A stretch of 64,000 bases of DNA from the NCBI GenBank assembly GCA_964035775.1, contig OZ038318.1, positions 5,473,705 to 5,537,704 of the forward strand, read 5' to 3'. A program made the position numbers and the translations under genes. The stretch comes from Osedax frankpressi. Lineage: Eukaryota; Annelida; Polychaeta; Sabellida; Siboglinidae. A model generated the notes under the pieces. It was not told the origin of the DNA and did no database searches. It was given only the letters and a program-made list of their open reading frames with translations. This document shows positions 39,103-53,300 of this stretch, piece by piece; within the stretch, counting starts at the first letter, position 1; the number at the start of each line of letters is the position of its first letter.

Positions 39103-41699
39103 TCATATTATTAGTATAATATAGTATATTATTATCAATGATAATAATATAAATTAATAATGTAATAAATTAACATTTACATGATATATCGAAACTCAAC
39201 CGCACAGAATATATGTTAGACATATGGAGTTTTGAAAGTGATATATATTGATATATATATCGAAGGCTATATATAAATTTATGTATAATAATATAGTCAT
39301 TTTCTCATTGTTTCTATAAATATAATGATCATCTAGTAATTCATTGTAAGTTTATTTATAATAATAGCATCCAAATACCTATAAAAAATACTCAATATGT
39401 TCTTTTCGTATCCTATTATTTTGACAATCATACTGATTTGTAATTCGACTATAAAAGGTAAATTAGAACTCCATCCATACTAATTACATTTGGCGTTAAG
39501 TTGAAGGCTACCTATTTCATGTGTTTCAAAAGCTGGCTTGAACCACAAATGTAGACATTGACCAGAAACTATTGAATTAATTTGTAAATTATCCTCAGAA
39601 CATATTAGCTATTATTTAATTGTTTATACTTTATTACATTAGTATTATCATATTATATTAGTATTATTATTACCATATTATATTGTATTATTATATTCGT
39701 ATTATCATACTATCAAATATTAGTATTAGTATTATATTAAATTAGTATTATCATATAGTATATTTGTATTAACTTATTATATTATATTATTATTAACATA
39801 TTACACTACATTAGTATTAACATATTATATTATTGTATTATAATATATTATATTATATTAATATTATTATTAGCATACTATATATATATCAGAAAATAAT
39901 TAATTTAATACATAGTTATTATTTATTATATTTATCAGGTTTAAAAGTGTATATACAAATATCAATTAATATTTATTTGGGCTGTTCACTGTACACTTCA
40001 CACTGGTAGTCTCCATGAATAAACGTCTAGATACTTTTGCTTAGGAAGTTTTGAATAATAATGTCATTAATATATAAATAACCTGTTATAGCATAATAGC
40101 GTTAGTATTAATTATTGAGGTCTCATTTTTGTTTTTACTAACTTAATTTTACAGTAATCTGGTATTATTTGATATCATTAACCAATTAGTGGATATGCTT
40201 ACATTATAGCAAGGAGAGGGGCATAACAACATCACATGCTCTTATAAAATTGTATTTTACCGATGTATAGTAATCACATATATATATATATAGTAATTAG
40301 ACATTCAGAATAATATTAGATTGTTATAAATTTATTTGAATATATATTTATAATATAATACCTGATTTGTTGTATATAATGTATTTATTAGAAAATGTAA
40401 TTATACCGATACATAATTGTATCTATTGTATCTCTAATTTCATTATTAAATGAAATTTATTGAACACATAAAAATTGAGATAAAGAATTATCTTATTTTC
40501 ATGAAAATGTAATATTCAATTAAAGAAATGACTATCCTATCATCTACAGACATCAATCATCAATATTATTTTTAGAATGCATTTTTAATAAATATAGATA
40601 GGATATTATTTATTCTGAATATAAATCTCAAGCAACGATGTGATGTTTGGTAATGCCTTATTAGATTTTCTGAAAATAATCTGCGATTAACCAAATCAAA
40701 TTAACTACGATATCAACTACGATACCTATGAAGTATTAATATAATAATATATATATTTGGATGCTGCGTAATTCGCAGTGTGAGTGGAACATTAGATAAC
40801 GATATCCGTTACTTGTTAGCCTCCGATATTAACTACAACCCTAGATATATAGTAAATATACACAACTAGTGTTCCGTGAAGGTAATCAGTAATCGTTTTA
40901 TATTTTATCGACATCGATTCTTACCTTGCATCCTCATCTCATTAAGTGCCGGTGGTTTACTTCAGTTCTACGTATCTTTGGATTACGTATGCCATACAAT
41001 ATTGTTAAATTAATGTATCCCTTGGTTATCATATAAATATACTTAATCGTATAATTATACTTTACAGGTAAACAAAGCACATTCAAGATCATATTAATAT
41101 TTTTAAATAAATAAATATCAAATTATTAAAATTGTTTTATTTTTATATAATGATTGTATTAATATAATGATACATGATACAAGTTATAATATATATCTAC
41201 AATATATAGTTACAAATATATATAGCTTTGATGATTTAATTTATGTTTTGTTGTTTTAGGAATTACAATATTATTAGACTATATTAAAGTTAATTACTAT
41301 CACTTTAATTATAATTATTATATTCTTGTAAAAATATACAAATATTAGAATATCAATTGAAATCATTAAATATATCATTTAAAGAATAGCAAACAGAATT
41401 TTATTTTCATTATTTCAGTTATATTTTAATAATATAATTTCCGATATCAATTTATTAATTGCAAAACTTCAATATTATTTATGAAATTAATTGAAAATAA
41501 ATCTTTTATTGAAATAAAATTTCATAATTGTATTATAAATATAATTTTTCTTATTCGGTTTTAAAAATCGTTAAACGATAGCACATTGTTAAATCTTGAT
41601 TAATATATAAAATATGCGTATAAATATAGAAATACAACTACTATATATTATAATGAATAATAATAAATAATGTATTTAATAAGATTTGTAGTGATTGTA
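38972..41699. other. AT-rich intergenic region between convergent genes
   Basis: No gene recognised. Contents are a TA run at 39061-39100, loose ATTAGTATTA repeats at about 39640-39890 and a less AT-rich patch at about 40750-41000 that shows no convincing coding frame. Confidence 0.5.
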
Positions 41700-44294
41700 T
41701 TATGTCTTATCGAGAAGGACTTGTATAGAGGCAATAGCGTTGGAAACAAAAATAGCAGATGAGACGAGGGATGTGCGAGTAGATATGTGGTACTTATGTG
41801 GTACTTCGTACTCGAAAATAGCAATCGAAAGATGAGATCGCAGTTGACGTTCACTACATGGTAGTTTCGTAGTGAATTCATATTGAACGAGTGAATTTAG
41901 TTTGTTGATCGCCGAGCGAAAACGCACTAATAAATCTAGGCACTTTGCAGAATAGAATCGTGTAGCGTCTTTTCAAGGTCTATCGGTTTAAGAATGATAC
42001 AAGCCGAGTGAAACCATTTTACATGCGATGCAGAAAAAAGCTATGCCGCACACTACATATATTTTAGACGGATTGACCACGGCGGGCATTTGACTCAATA
42101 CAGAAATCTGTATGTGCGAAGAGGGTTAGTCGGTAGGGGTAAGAGTAGGGGTAGGGGTAGGAGTAGGGGTAAGGGTAGGGGTAGGAGTAGGTATAAGAGT
42201 AGGGGTAAGGGTAGGTATAAGGGTAGGTGTAGGGGTAAGGGTAGGTATAAGAGTAGGGGTAAGGGTAGGGGTAGGAGTAGGGGTAGGTATAAGGGTAGGT
42301 ATAAGAGTAGGGGTAAGGGTAGGGGTAGGGGTAGGTATAAGAGTAGAGGTAGGGGTAGGTATAAGAGTAGGGGTAAGGGTAGGGGTAGGGGTAGGTATAA
42401 GAGTAGGGGTAAGGGTAGGTATAAGAGTAGGGGTAAGGGTAGGTGTAGGAGTAGGGGTAAGGGTAGGGGTAGGAGTAGGTATAAGAGTAGGGGTAAGGGT
42501 AGGTATAGGAGTAGGGGTAAGAGTAGGGGTAAGGGTAGGTGTAGGGGTAAGGGTAGGTATAAGAGTAGGGGTAAGGGTAGGTGTAGGAGTAGGGGTAGGA
42601 GTAGGTATAAGAGTAGGGGTAAGGGTAGGGGTAGGTATAAGAGTAGGGGTAAGGATAGGTGTAGGGGTAAGGGTAGGAGTAGGAGTAGGGGTAAGGGTAG
42701 GTATAAGAATAGGGGTAAGGGTAGGGGTAGGTATAAGAGTAGGGGTAAGGGTAGGTATAAGAGTAGGGGTAGGGGTAGGTATAAGAGTAGAGGTAAGGGT
42801 AGGGGTAGGTATAATAGTAGGGGTAAGGGTAGGTATAAGAGTAGGGGTAAGGGTAGGTGTAGGAGTAGGGGTAAGGGTAGGGGTAGGAGTAGGTATAAGA
42901 GTAGGGGTAAGGGTAGGTATAGGAGTAGGGGTAGGTATAAGAGTAGGGGTAAGGGTAGGTGTAGGAGTAGGGGTAAGGGTAGGGGTAGGTATAAGAGTAG
43001 GAGTAGGGGTAAGGGTAGGGGTAGGTATAAGAGTAGGAGTAAGGGTAGGGGTAGGTATAAGAGTAGGGGTAGGGGTAGGTATAAGAGTAGGCGTAAGGGT
43101 AGGTATAAGAGTAGGGGTAAGGGTAGATGTAGGAGTAGGGGTAAGGGTAGGGGTAGGTATAAGAGTAGGGGTAAGGGTAGGGGTAGGTATAAGAGTAGGA
43201 GTAGGGGTAAGGAACTCACCCATCCTCCGTGATCAGCAATCCATTTCACGACATCGTTGAATCTCAAAAACTCCGATATAAACCCTATCATCTTCCGGAA
43301 GAATCCGGCATAACCGCCAACTCGAAGAGTTCTCACCTGGCGATCGAGGGAGCGGTCAACATACGAGATACAACGGACACGATGTAGTTGTTTTGAAAGT
43401 AGTGGGGAATCTGATATCGGCGTAAATGTTATGTAACCCGAGCAATAAACATAACTCAATCCCTCCGTATTGGGGGGATAAGCATCCTCTAGAATCCGTA
43501 CAATTACCTACTACGAAAGATTATAATATGAACAAAATTTCAAATTCTATGTTCGTATGCGTACGATTAAATTGAGATTTAAAAGAATCCTAAATAATGT
43601 TACATCTATTGGTAACTATGGACTCAATATCATAAAGAGAACTTTGCTGGATGTATTTGAACCACAAGTTTATATATTTAGTGAATGTATGCAAAAAAAA
43701 TGTTATCCAGATAAGATATTAAACGGTCTGCTTATAAAAGAATTGATGAAACAAAATGCACACTTATAAAGCAATATCAATAATATAGTGGAAAATGTAT
43801 TTAAAATATATGTAATAATAGATTAAATGATATATGCAGATGATAACACTTTACGTGATTATAATATATTGGAAATAAACATTTCCGATGAAATACATAA
43901 CTGACTAAATACAAATAAATTAAAAATAAATATTAATAAAACTAAATCAAATGAAAATATGAATAATATAATTTAATAATTAAATTAATTAAGTAAATAT
44001 GTACAATTTCTAGGAATATAAATTCATGATAAATTAAAAACAAAGATTATGTAAATTAATTAATATGCTAACAATAATATGTAAAATTGTCAATTATACA
44101 ATATTAATGAATTATGGATTTGTAATATGGAACAATACATAATTAAGTAATATAAATAAATTAATAAATATAAAACAAATAACAAACCCATGAATACAAA
44201 TTTATTTTTTTAGAAATCAAAATTTTAAAAATTAGGATTTAATTAAATATAATACAACTTATTTCAATAATGTACCAATATTTCAACATAAATA

Positions 44295-44377
<83 letters not shown>

Positions 44378-47300
44378 CGCTAGATAAGTAAAAATGATTA
44401 TGATAAATATAGATGATTTTAGAAGAATATTGTTTAAAAGAACATCAAAACAATAATAATTAGTTGCGGTAGTGGGTTCAGGGTTATGAGTAGCTAGGTT
44501 TATAAGTCTAGGTTTGGGTCTAGGTTAGGGTTTGCATATAGTGGCATATGTAGTCTAGATAGGTCACATATAAAACACTTGTTAACCATTTTAGTGTCAA
44601 TAACTTTTGCATTACATGCTGATCGGAATCACTAGATTTTACATGTTTTTCATTTTTTTACTATAGTCAATAAAATAGCTCATAACTCGGAAAATACTAA
44701 TATAATGAATATAAAAGTAACGAGAATATTAAATAAAACATAAATATACATGACATAGTATATTTTATAATTAAAATCAATACATTTCGAATATATCAAG
44801 AGTATGTAAAAAATTATTTTTTTTAATTATTTGGTTAAATTTACATAATATTATTTTACTAATATTTATATTCAATTAAAGTATATACATATCTCGTAAA
44901 AGTAATAGATAATATAATAATCTTTATAATAGATTTTAAATTTAATTAAAATAATTAATATATAAAAAGTTATGTTATATAAACGGCACCGTATATTACG
45001 TCCGATTTACGATTACATTTTTTTAAATATTCATTTCTAAATTTAATTTTGTATAGATTATTTAATTTATCATAACTCATGAACCATGAACATTTCTTAT
45101 ATAAAACTAAAACTCATATTAAAGATATTTAACTACTACAATCTAATATATTATCTATTTAATGTTAAAATAAAATAATAATTAATTATACTCATGTAAA
45201 CTATTTTTAAAAAAACATTTTTAATATAAAATTATAAGAAAGTTGTTTATTGCTATTTTACCAAATTAAATATATAATTTAGGAATATATGTATAAAAAA
45301 ATTGGGCCAGAATTCACCCAAAGAATCATCTGATGATAAATCACCTCGATCATTAGAAAAGACTTGAGGTATAGAAAAAGCGGACATATTCATAACATTT
45401 CACTATTTTAATATATTTAATAAGTTTTATAATGATATATGTAATTATTTTTTGTTCAACATAAATAACTTTATAGATCACATTTTCCCACCATTTTAAA
45501 AAAATATTTTCATATTTGTTTGGGGTTTAAATCATCATTTATTAACAATATGTACTATTTTTCTTTAATTTTTATTCCCAACAATAAACTTATGCTAATA
45601 AACAAGCATCGAAATTTTTAAGTATATATATATATGTTATACATTATAAAATATATGTTTTATTAAACCCTAATTGAATAAAATTATTAATTTATTATTA
45701 TTTTTTTTAATATATGGTTAAATATTTAAATAAATTAACATATAAACTGTTTGTTATTTTAATATAATATGATACATTAGATTGTTATCTATAAAATGTA
45801 TATTTTGGAATTATATTAACCCTTTTAATATAATTTAATAATTTATTTTAAGTAATTAAGTATTTAATTGATTTGCGATCCGTTCCGATTACTTTGCGAT
45901 AAGACGAAGTAAGACATCGAGGGTAAAAGGGTTAATATAACGTAAGATCATTAGGTCTGGGAACGTATACAATGTAAGTTTTAATAATAATTCTCCCCAT
46001 CAGATTTGAATGCTATTATTGTACAAAGGAAATCCTTAATTTAGTCCAGTTAAGATATTTGACCCCGATGACCTTATAAGGTACATCGCCGGTTACATAA
46101 ATCACAGGTTTTCAACGTACGGATCTAAAGTGAATGCGACAAGATAAGATGATATTCGGACACACCACTATCCATAACTATTGTCTTCTATTCGGATATT
46201 ATAAAATTCGCGGCGGTTTCCTCATTCGTTTAAAGGCGGCCTTCGAACAACACTTCGAGTTATCGCCCATTATCGCCCGATGTCGCCACCGCCTTCGCCT
46301 TCGCCACCGCCTTCGCCACCGCCTTCGCCTTCGCCACCGCCTTCGCCACCGCCTTCGCCACCGCCTTCGCCACCGCCTTCGCCACCGCCTTCGCCTTCGC
46401 CACCGCCTTCGCCTTCGCCACCGCCTTCGCCACCGCCTTCGCCACCGCCTTCGCCACCGCCTTCGCCACCGCCTTCGCCACCGCCTTCGCCACCGCCTTC
46501 GCCACCGCCTTCGCCACCGCCTTCGCCACCGCCACCGCCTTCGCCACCGCCTTCGCCACCGCCTTCGCCACCGCCTTCGCCACCGCCTTCGCCACCGCCT
46601 TCGCCACCGCCTTCGCCACCGCCTTCGCCTTCGCCTTCGCCACCGCCTTCGCCACCGCCTTCGCCACCGCCTTCGCCACCGCCTTCGCCACCGCCTTCGC
46701 CACCTCCTTCGCCACCGCCTTCGCCACCGCCTTCGCCACCGCCTTCGCCACCGCCTTCGCCACCGCCTTCGCCACCGCCTTCGCCACCGCCTTCGCCACC
46801 GCCTTCGCCACCGCCTTCGCCTTCGCCTTCGCCACCGCCTTCGCCACCGCCTTCGCCACCGCCTTCGCCACCGCCTTCGCCACCGCCTTCGCCACCGCCT
46901 TCGCCACCGCCTTCGCCACCGCCTTCGCCACCGCCTTCGCCACCGCCACCGCCTTCGCCACCGCCTTCGCCACCGCCTTCGCCACCGCCTTCGCCACCGC
47001 CACCGCCACCGCCTTCGCCACCGCCTTCGCCACCGCCTTCGCCTTCGCCTTCGCCACCGCCTTCGCCACCGCCTTCGCCACCGCCTTCGCCACCGCCTTC
47101 GCCACCGCCTTCGCCACCTCCTTCGCCACCGCCTTCGCCACCGCCTTCGCCACCGCCTTCGCCACCGCCTTCGCCACCGCCTTCGCCACCGCCTTCGCCA
47201 CCGCCTTCGCCACCTCCTTCGCCACCGCCACCGCCTTCGCCACCGCCTTCGCCACCGCCTTCGCCACCGCCTTCGCCACCGCCTTCGCCACCGCCTTCGC

Positions 47301-50300
47301 CACCGCCATCGCCACCGCCTTCGCCACCGCCTTCGCCACCGCCTTCGCCAACGGCCTCGGGAGGCGAAGCGAAGTGAATACCGCGAATGTGCATCCCGAG
47401 AACTAAACGCCGACCTCAACGCAGACCGAAGTCGACGATAACTTACCGCGAGTCTGTAGCCAAAGATGAGAAGAACGACAATCCGCGACCACCTCACCTC
47501 GTCGCTATCCAATTGCATTAGTCTACGGATCGCAGGTTAAATTCATTAAAAGCAGATGATTATTGATATTTAGTGCTATTTAAGTTGACTTCGAAGGTTT
47601 ACATATCCACACTACCGAGATTAGTAAATTAACTTGCGTAGTCAACAGAGTGGGATAGAGTGCAATAGATATTAAATAACTGTCTAAATACCACTTCCAG
47701 GTCTAAATACCACGTCCAGGTCTAAATACCACATGCGGGTCTAAATACCACATCCAGGTCTAAATACCACGTCCAGGTCTAAATACAACGTCCAGGTCTA
47801 AATACCACATCCAGGTATAAATACCACGTCCAGGTCTAAACACCACGTCCAGGTAAAAATACCACATCCAGGTCTAAATACCACGTCCAGGTCTAAACAC
47901 CACATACAGGTCTAAATACCACGTCCAGGTCTAAACACCACATCCAGGTCTAAACACCACATCCAAGTCTAAATACCACGTCCAGGTCTAAATACCACGT
48001 CCAGGTCTAAACACCACATCCAGGTCTAAACACCACATCCAGGTATAAATACCACATTCAGGTCTAAATACTACATGCAGGTCTAAATACCACATACAGG
48101 TCTAAATACCACATACAGGTCTAAATACCACGTCCAGGTCTAAATACCACATCTAGGGTTTGGAAACTGACTGTCTGCCGATATTGGAGAAAGTGGAATA
48201 TACGACTTCAGAATTGCTGATGTTTAAACTGTCGATGGCACTGTCAATCACTTCCTGCGGAAAGAACGGAGTTAGCGGCGAGGAGTTAGCGAACGCAGGC
48301 AACGAGAAGAGAAGTGGGGTAGAGGAGTTAGTCGAAGGAGTTAGTTGGAGGAGTGGATATATGTTTACCTACGATAGGTAGGTAAGTAGTTTTTACAATG
48401 GTAGAAGAAGTTAGTGGGGTTGAGGAGAGGGGACCCACCCGGTGGGTGCAGGTATGGATATGGAGATACCATATGTAGCGGTTAATGTTATTTAATATAT
48501 ATTTGGTCAGTAACTTGTTGGCCACTGTCTAATCGGTCTCCAATGGCAACCAGACACATCGCCACCTGGTTTTGTTCACTGAGATGCAAAGAAAACAATT
48601 AGTTAATGGAACTATTACATTGTTTCTATTAATAATATTAATAACAATAATTATAATTATAATATTAGTAATAATAATAATACTAATAATAATTATAATA
48701 CTAATAATAATTATAATAATAATAATGATTAATATTAATATTAGTTTAATTATTAATTTCATTGCATTGCATATATATATTTACATTATTAGTATAATAA
48801 TTACTAATTGAATAACTAAATAAATAGTTTAATCTAATAAATGTGACAAATTAATAATATTTTAGTATTATTACTCTGTAATAAGATTTTCTAATAATTA
48901 ATAATTAAGTTATAAAGTGTGATTATCAATATTATAAATATTTTAAATGCAAAAATTTAAATAATACAAAAATTTAAATAATAATTTTTATTTTAATTTG
49001 AATATATATTTAATTAATAAACTGAGTAACTATTAATTTAACTAATTAATATATTGTATTTATAAACTGATTAACTAATAAACATAAAAAGTAATGTATG
49101 TCATCAGAAAATTGCTGATTAAAGAGTGATTGTATTTCTGCAGATATTTGAGGATTGTTTAAATGAATATAAAATAGAATTATTATCTTGCATTAAACTT
49201 GCAAAGGTTTAAAATAAACATATGATATTTTGTGGTTGCATCATTAAATATGACAGTTAAACAAAATCAATTATATCATGTTTATTTATTAGTTTATTAT
49301 ATTTAAATAATTATACTTTTTTAATAGAAAAAATGCAATTGGTAAATCACTAAATATTTAGAAATGATTATTTTAAAGTTTTATTATTTTAGTTTAAAAA
49401 AATGAATACATTATTCAACTAGTAATTATAATATAAATGGTTACATAATAAATAATTGTTCTTATTTGCCGGATATATTTAATTGTTTATAAATTAAAAT
49501 GAAAAATAGAATTTGATGTATAAATCACAATTAACAATAGGAATTAGTTTTAATATGAAACAAGGTAAATAACTAAATGAGTAGGTAAAAATGTATTTAT
49601 AGCAGACAATAGGCCTATAATTAGAAATTAAGTAAGACAATGTTAAATCATTCACACATTTCTATAAATAGATTGGTGAATCATGTATTTTGGTATAAAG
49701 CTTGAAGTAATGTTAATCATTGAAAAGATTATTTCAATTATGTAAATATTTACAATAAGTTGATATGATCAATTTGTAAAATCAATATTCAATCATTATC
49801 AATTTCTCACTTATATATATATCTATTTTTGGATTTGGTTTTTTTACTGGGTTTGTTAATTGTAAAAGTAGTATTGCCTATCGATACATTTACCCAATAA
49901 ATAATGAATTGTTATTAATAAATATAGAAATTTGAAAAGATTAGATAATAATGTAATTCGCTTTCAAATATTTTTCAATAAATAGAAAGAAAATAAATTT
50001 GTTATTAAGATTTAATACGTAGAGGATTTAGGATAAATGAATATATAATTAAATTGTTATAAAAATTGAATAAATAATATTAACTATTTCATCACTATAA
50101 CTAATGTAATGACTATAGTTAATGTAATCACTGAAATTAATGTCATCACTATAACTAATGTCATCACTATATCTAATGTCATCACTATAACTAATGTCAT
50201 CACTATATCTAATGTCATCACTATAACTAATGTCATCACTATAGTTAATGTCATCACTATATCTAATGTCATCACTATAACTAATGTCATCACTATAACT

Positions 50301-53300
50301 AATGTCATCACTATAACTAATGTCATCACTATAACTAATGTCATCACTATATCTAATGTCATCACTATAACTAATGTCATCACTATATCTAATTTCATCA
50401 CTATAATTAATGTCATCACTATAACTAATGTCATCACTATATCTAATGTCATCACTATAACTAATGTCATCACTATAACTAATGTCATCACTATATCTAA
50501 TGTCATCAATATATCTAATGTCATCACTATAACTAATGTCATCACTATAACTAATGTCATCACTATAACTAATGTCATCACTATATCTAATGTCATCACT
50601 ATAATTAATGTCATCACTATAACTAATGTCATCACTATAACTAATGTCATCACTATATCTAATGTCATCACTATAATTAATGTCATCACTATAACTAATG
50701 TCATCACTATATCTAATGTCATCACTATAACTAATGTCATCACTATAACTAATGTCATCACTATAACTAATGTCATCACTATAACTAATGTCATGACTAT
50801 AACTAATGTCATCACTATAACTAATGTCATCACTATATCTAATGTCATCACTATAACTAATGTCATCACTATAACTAATGTCATCACTATATCTAATGTC
50901 ATCACTATAACTAATGTCATCACTATAACTAATGTCATCACTATATCTAATGTCATCACTATAACTAATGTCATCACTATAACTAATGTCATCACTATAT
51001 CTAATGTCATCACTATAACTAATGTCATCACTATAACTAATGTCATCACTATAACTAATGTCATCACTGTAACTAATGTCATCACTATAACTAATGTCAT
51101 CACTATAACTAATGTCATCACTATAACTAATGTCATCACTATAACTAATGTCATCACTATATCTAATGTCATCACTATAACTAATGTCATCACTATAACT
51201 AATGTCATCACTATAACTAATGTCATCACTATAACTAATGTCATCACTATAACTAATGTCATCACTATAACTAATGTCATGACTATAGTTAATGTCATCA
51301 CTATATATAATGTCATCACTATAACTAATGTCATCACTATATATAATGTCATCACTATAACTAATGTCATCACTAACTAATTTTTTCCTGCATGTATATC
51401 GTGAAATTCTATGTCAATGTCATTGAATTCATCCTCTGGAGGTCTCATAGTGTCATGGTCAGTTTCATTGTAATAACCTGCATTTGTAGAAGGTTAGTGG
51501 GGGAGTGAATTTTAGTTAGGATTTATATGGGTAAGGAATATAAACAATATAAGTGTAAGTGTGAGGTGTTAGTGTAAGGTGTAAGTTATAAGGTGTTAGT
51601 GTAAGGTTTAAGTGTAAGGTGTTAGTGTAAGGTGTAAGTGTAAGGTGTTAGTGTAAGGTGTAAGTGTGAGGTGTTAGTGTAAGGTGTAAGTTATAAGGTG
51701 TTAGTGTGAGGTGTTAGTGTAAGGTGTAAGTTGTAAGGTGCTAGTGTAAGGTGTAAGTGTGAGGTGTTAGTGTAAGGTGTAAGTGTGAGGTGTTAGTGTA
51801 AGGTGTAAGTTATAAGGTGTTAGTGTGAGGTGTTAGTGTAAGGTGTAAGTTGTAAGGTGCTAGTGTAAGGTGTAAGTGTGAGGTGTTAGTGTAAGGTGTA
51901 AGTGTGAGGTGTTAGTGTAAGGTGTAAGCGTAAAGTGTTAGTGTAAGGTGTAAGTGTGAGGTGTTAGTGTAAGGTGTAAGTGTGAGGTGTTAGTGTAAGG
52001 TGTAAGTGTAAGGTGTTAGTGTAAGGTGTAAGTGTGAGGTGTTAGTGTAAGGTGTAAGTGTAAGGTGTTAGTGTAAGGTGTAAGTGTGAGGTGTTAGTGT
52101 AAGGTGTAAGTTATAAGGTGTTAGTGTAAGGTGTAAGTGTAAGTGTAAGGTGTAAGTTATAAGGTGTTAGTGTAAGTGTGAGGTATTAGTGTAAGGTGTA
52201 AGTGTAAAGTGTTAGTGTAAGGTGTAAGTGTAAGGTGTTAGTGTAAGGTGTAAGTGTAAGGTGTTAGTGTAAGGTGTAAGTGTGAGGTGTTAGTGTAAGG
52301 TGTAAGTTATAAGGTGTTAGTGTAAGGTGTAAGTGTGAGGTGTTAGTGTAAGGTGTAAGGTGTTAGTGTAAGGTGTAAGTGTAAGGTGTAAGTGTAAGGT
52401 GTAAGTGTGAGGTGTAAGGTATAAGTGTAAGGTATAGGGTGTAAGATTAACCCCACTTACCATCAGCAGGCGTAGAGTGGTCCTCTAGGGGATAGGAGGA
52501 AAAGGAGTGTCCGAGTAAATTTTGACGTCTGTGTTTTTGTTTTTCATGAGTCATGTACATAAAATCGCTTACAATTTCTTCTGTCTGTCAGTTGGAGGTC
52601 AGAGGTTAATGGAAACTGGGGAACAATTCGAAGTTATAGTTTCAAATCAATTTATGTAAATGTAAAAAGCTGTAAATAAGATAATTATAGCTATAAATAG
52701 GAAGTGGATATAAACCTGATTGACCACAGAGTCCAGTGAGTAGCTTCGATTAGACGGCAACGACTAAAAAATTTGATATCAGCATGTCAAATCAAAAGCT
52801 AATGTAAATATTCCATAGAATTATAGTAAATGTAACTTCAGGATGTCAAATTACAATAATCTAAATATAGACGCAATGTTTACTAAATGCTCCGTAAAAT
52901 AGTTTGTAAAGGAGAAGTTACAATTATTTATAGACTGAAGAGATTGTGTTAGTGTTAGTGTGTAGTGTAGTGAGTAGTGAGTGGTGTAGTGAATAGTGTA
53001 GTGAGTAGTGTAGTGAGTGGTGTAGTGAGTAGTGTAGTGAGTGGTGTAGTGAGTGGTGTAGTGAGTGGTGTAGTGTGTAGTGCATAGTGTAGTGTAGTGT
53101 GTAGTATATAGTGAGTAGTGCATAGTGTAATGTGTAGTGTAGTGTGTAGTGAGTGGTGTAGTGAATAGTGTAGTGAGTAGTGTAGTGAGTGGTGTAGTGA
53201 TTAGTGTAGTGAGTGGTGTAGTGAGTGGTGTAGTGAGTAGTGCATAGTGTAGTGTAGTGTGTAGTATATAGTGAGTAGTGCATAGTGTAATGTGTAGTGT

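Noticed and set aside
40900-40985. Possible minus-strand 5' exon with ATG and GTAAGA donor
   Set aside because: Only a short frame with a nearby stop and no partner exon could be found.
45320-45370. Hammerhead ribozyme, from CTGATGA followed by GAAA
   Set aside because: The bases between the two core motifs do not form a convincing stem II, and stems I and III are absent. A similar CTGATGA near 14608 also lacks the rest of the core.
46134-47518. Very long open frames (RHRL, GGGEGG, AKAVAK, PPPS, WRRR repeats)
   Set aside because: They run through a 12-bp array without stops and have no conserved flanking domain. The real exon 47447-47522 overlaps only by chance and is spliced before the array.
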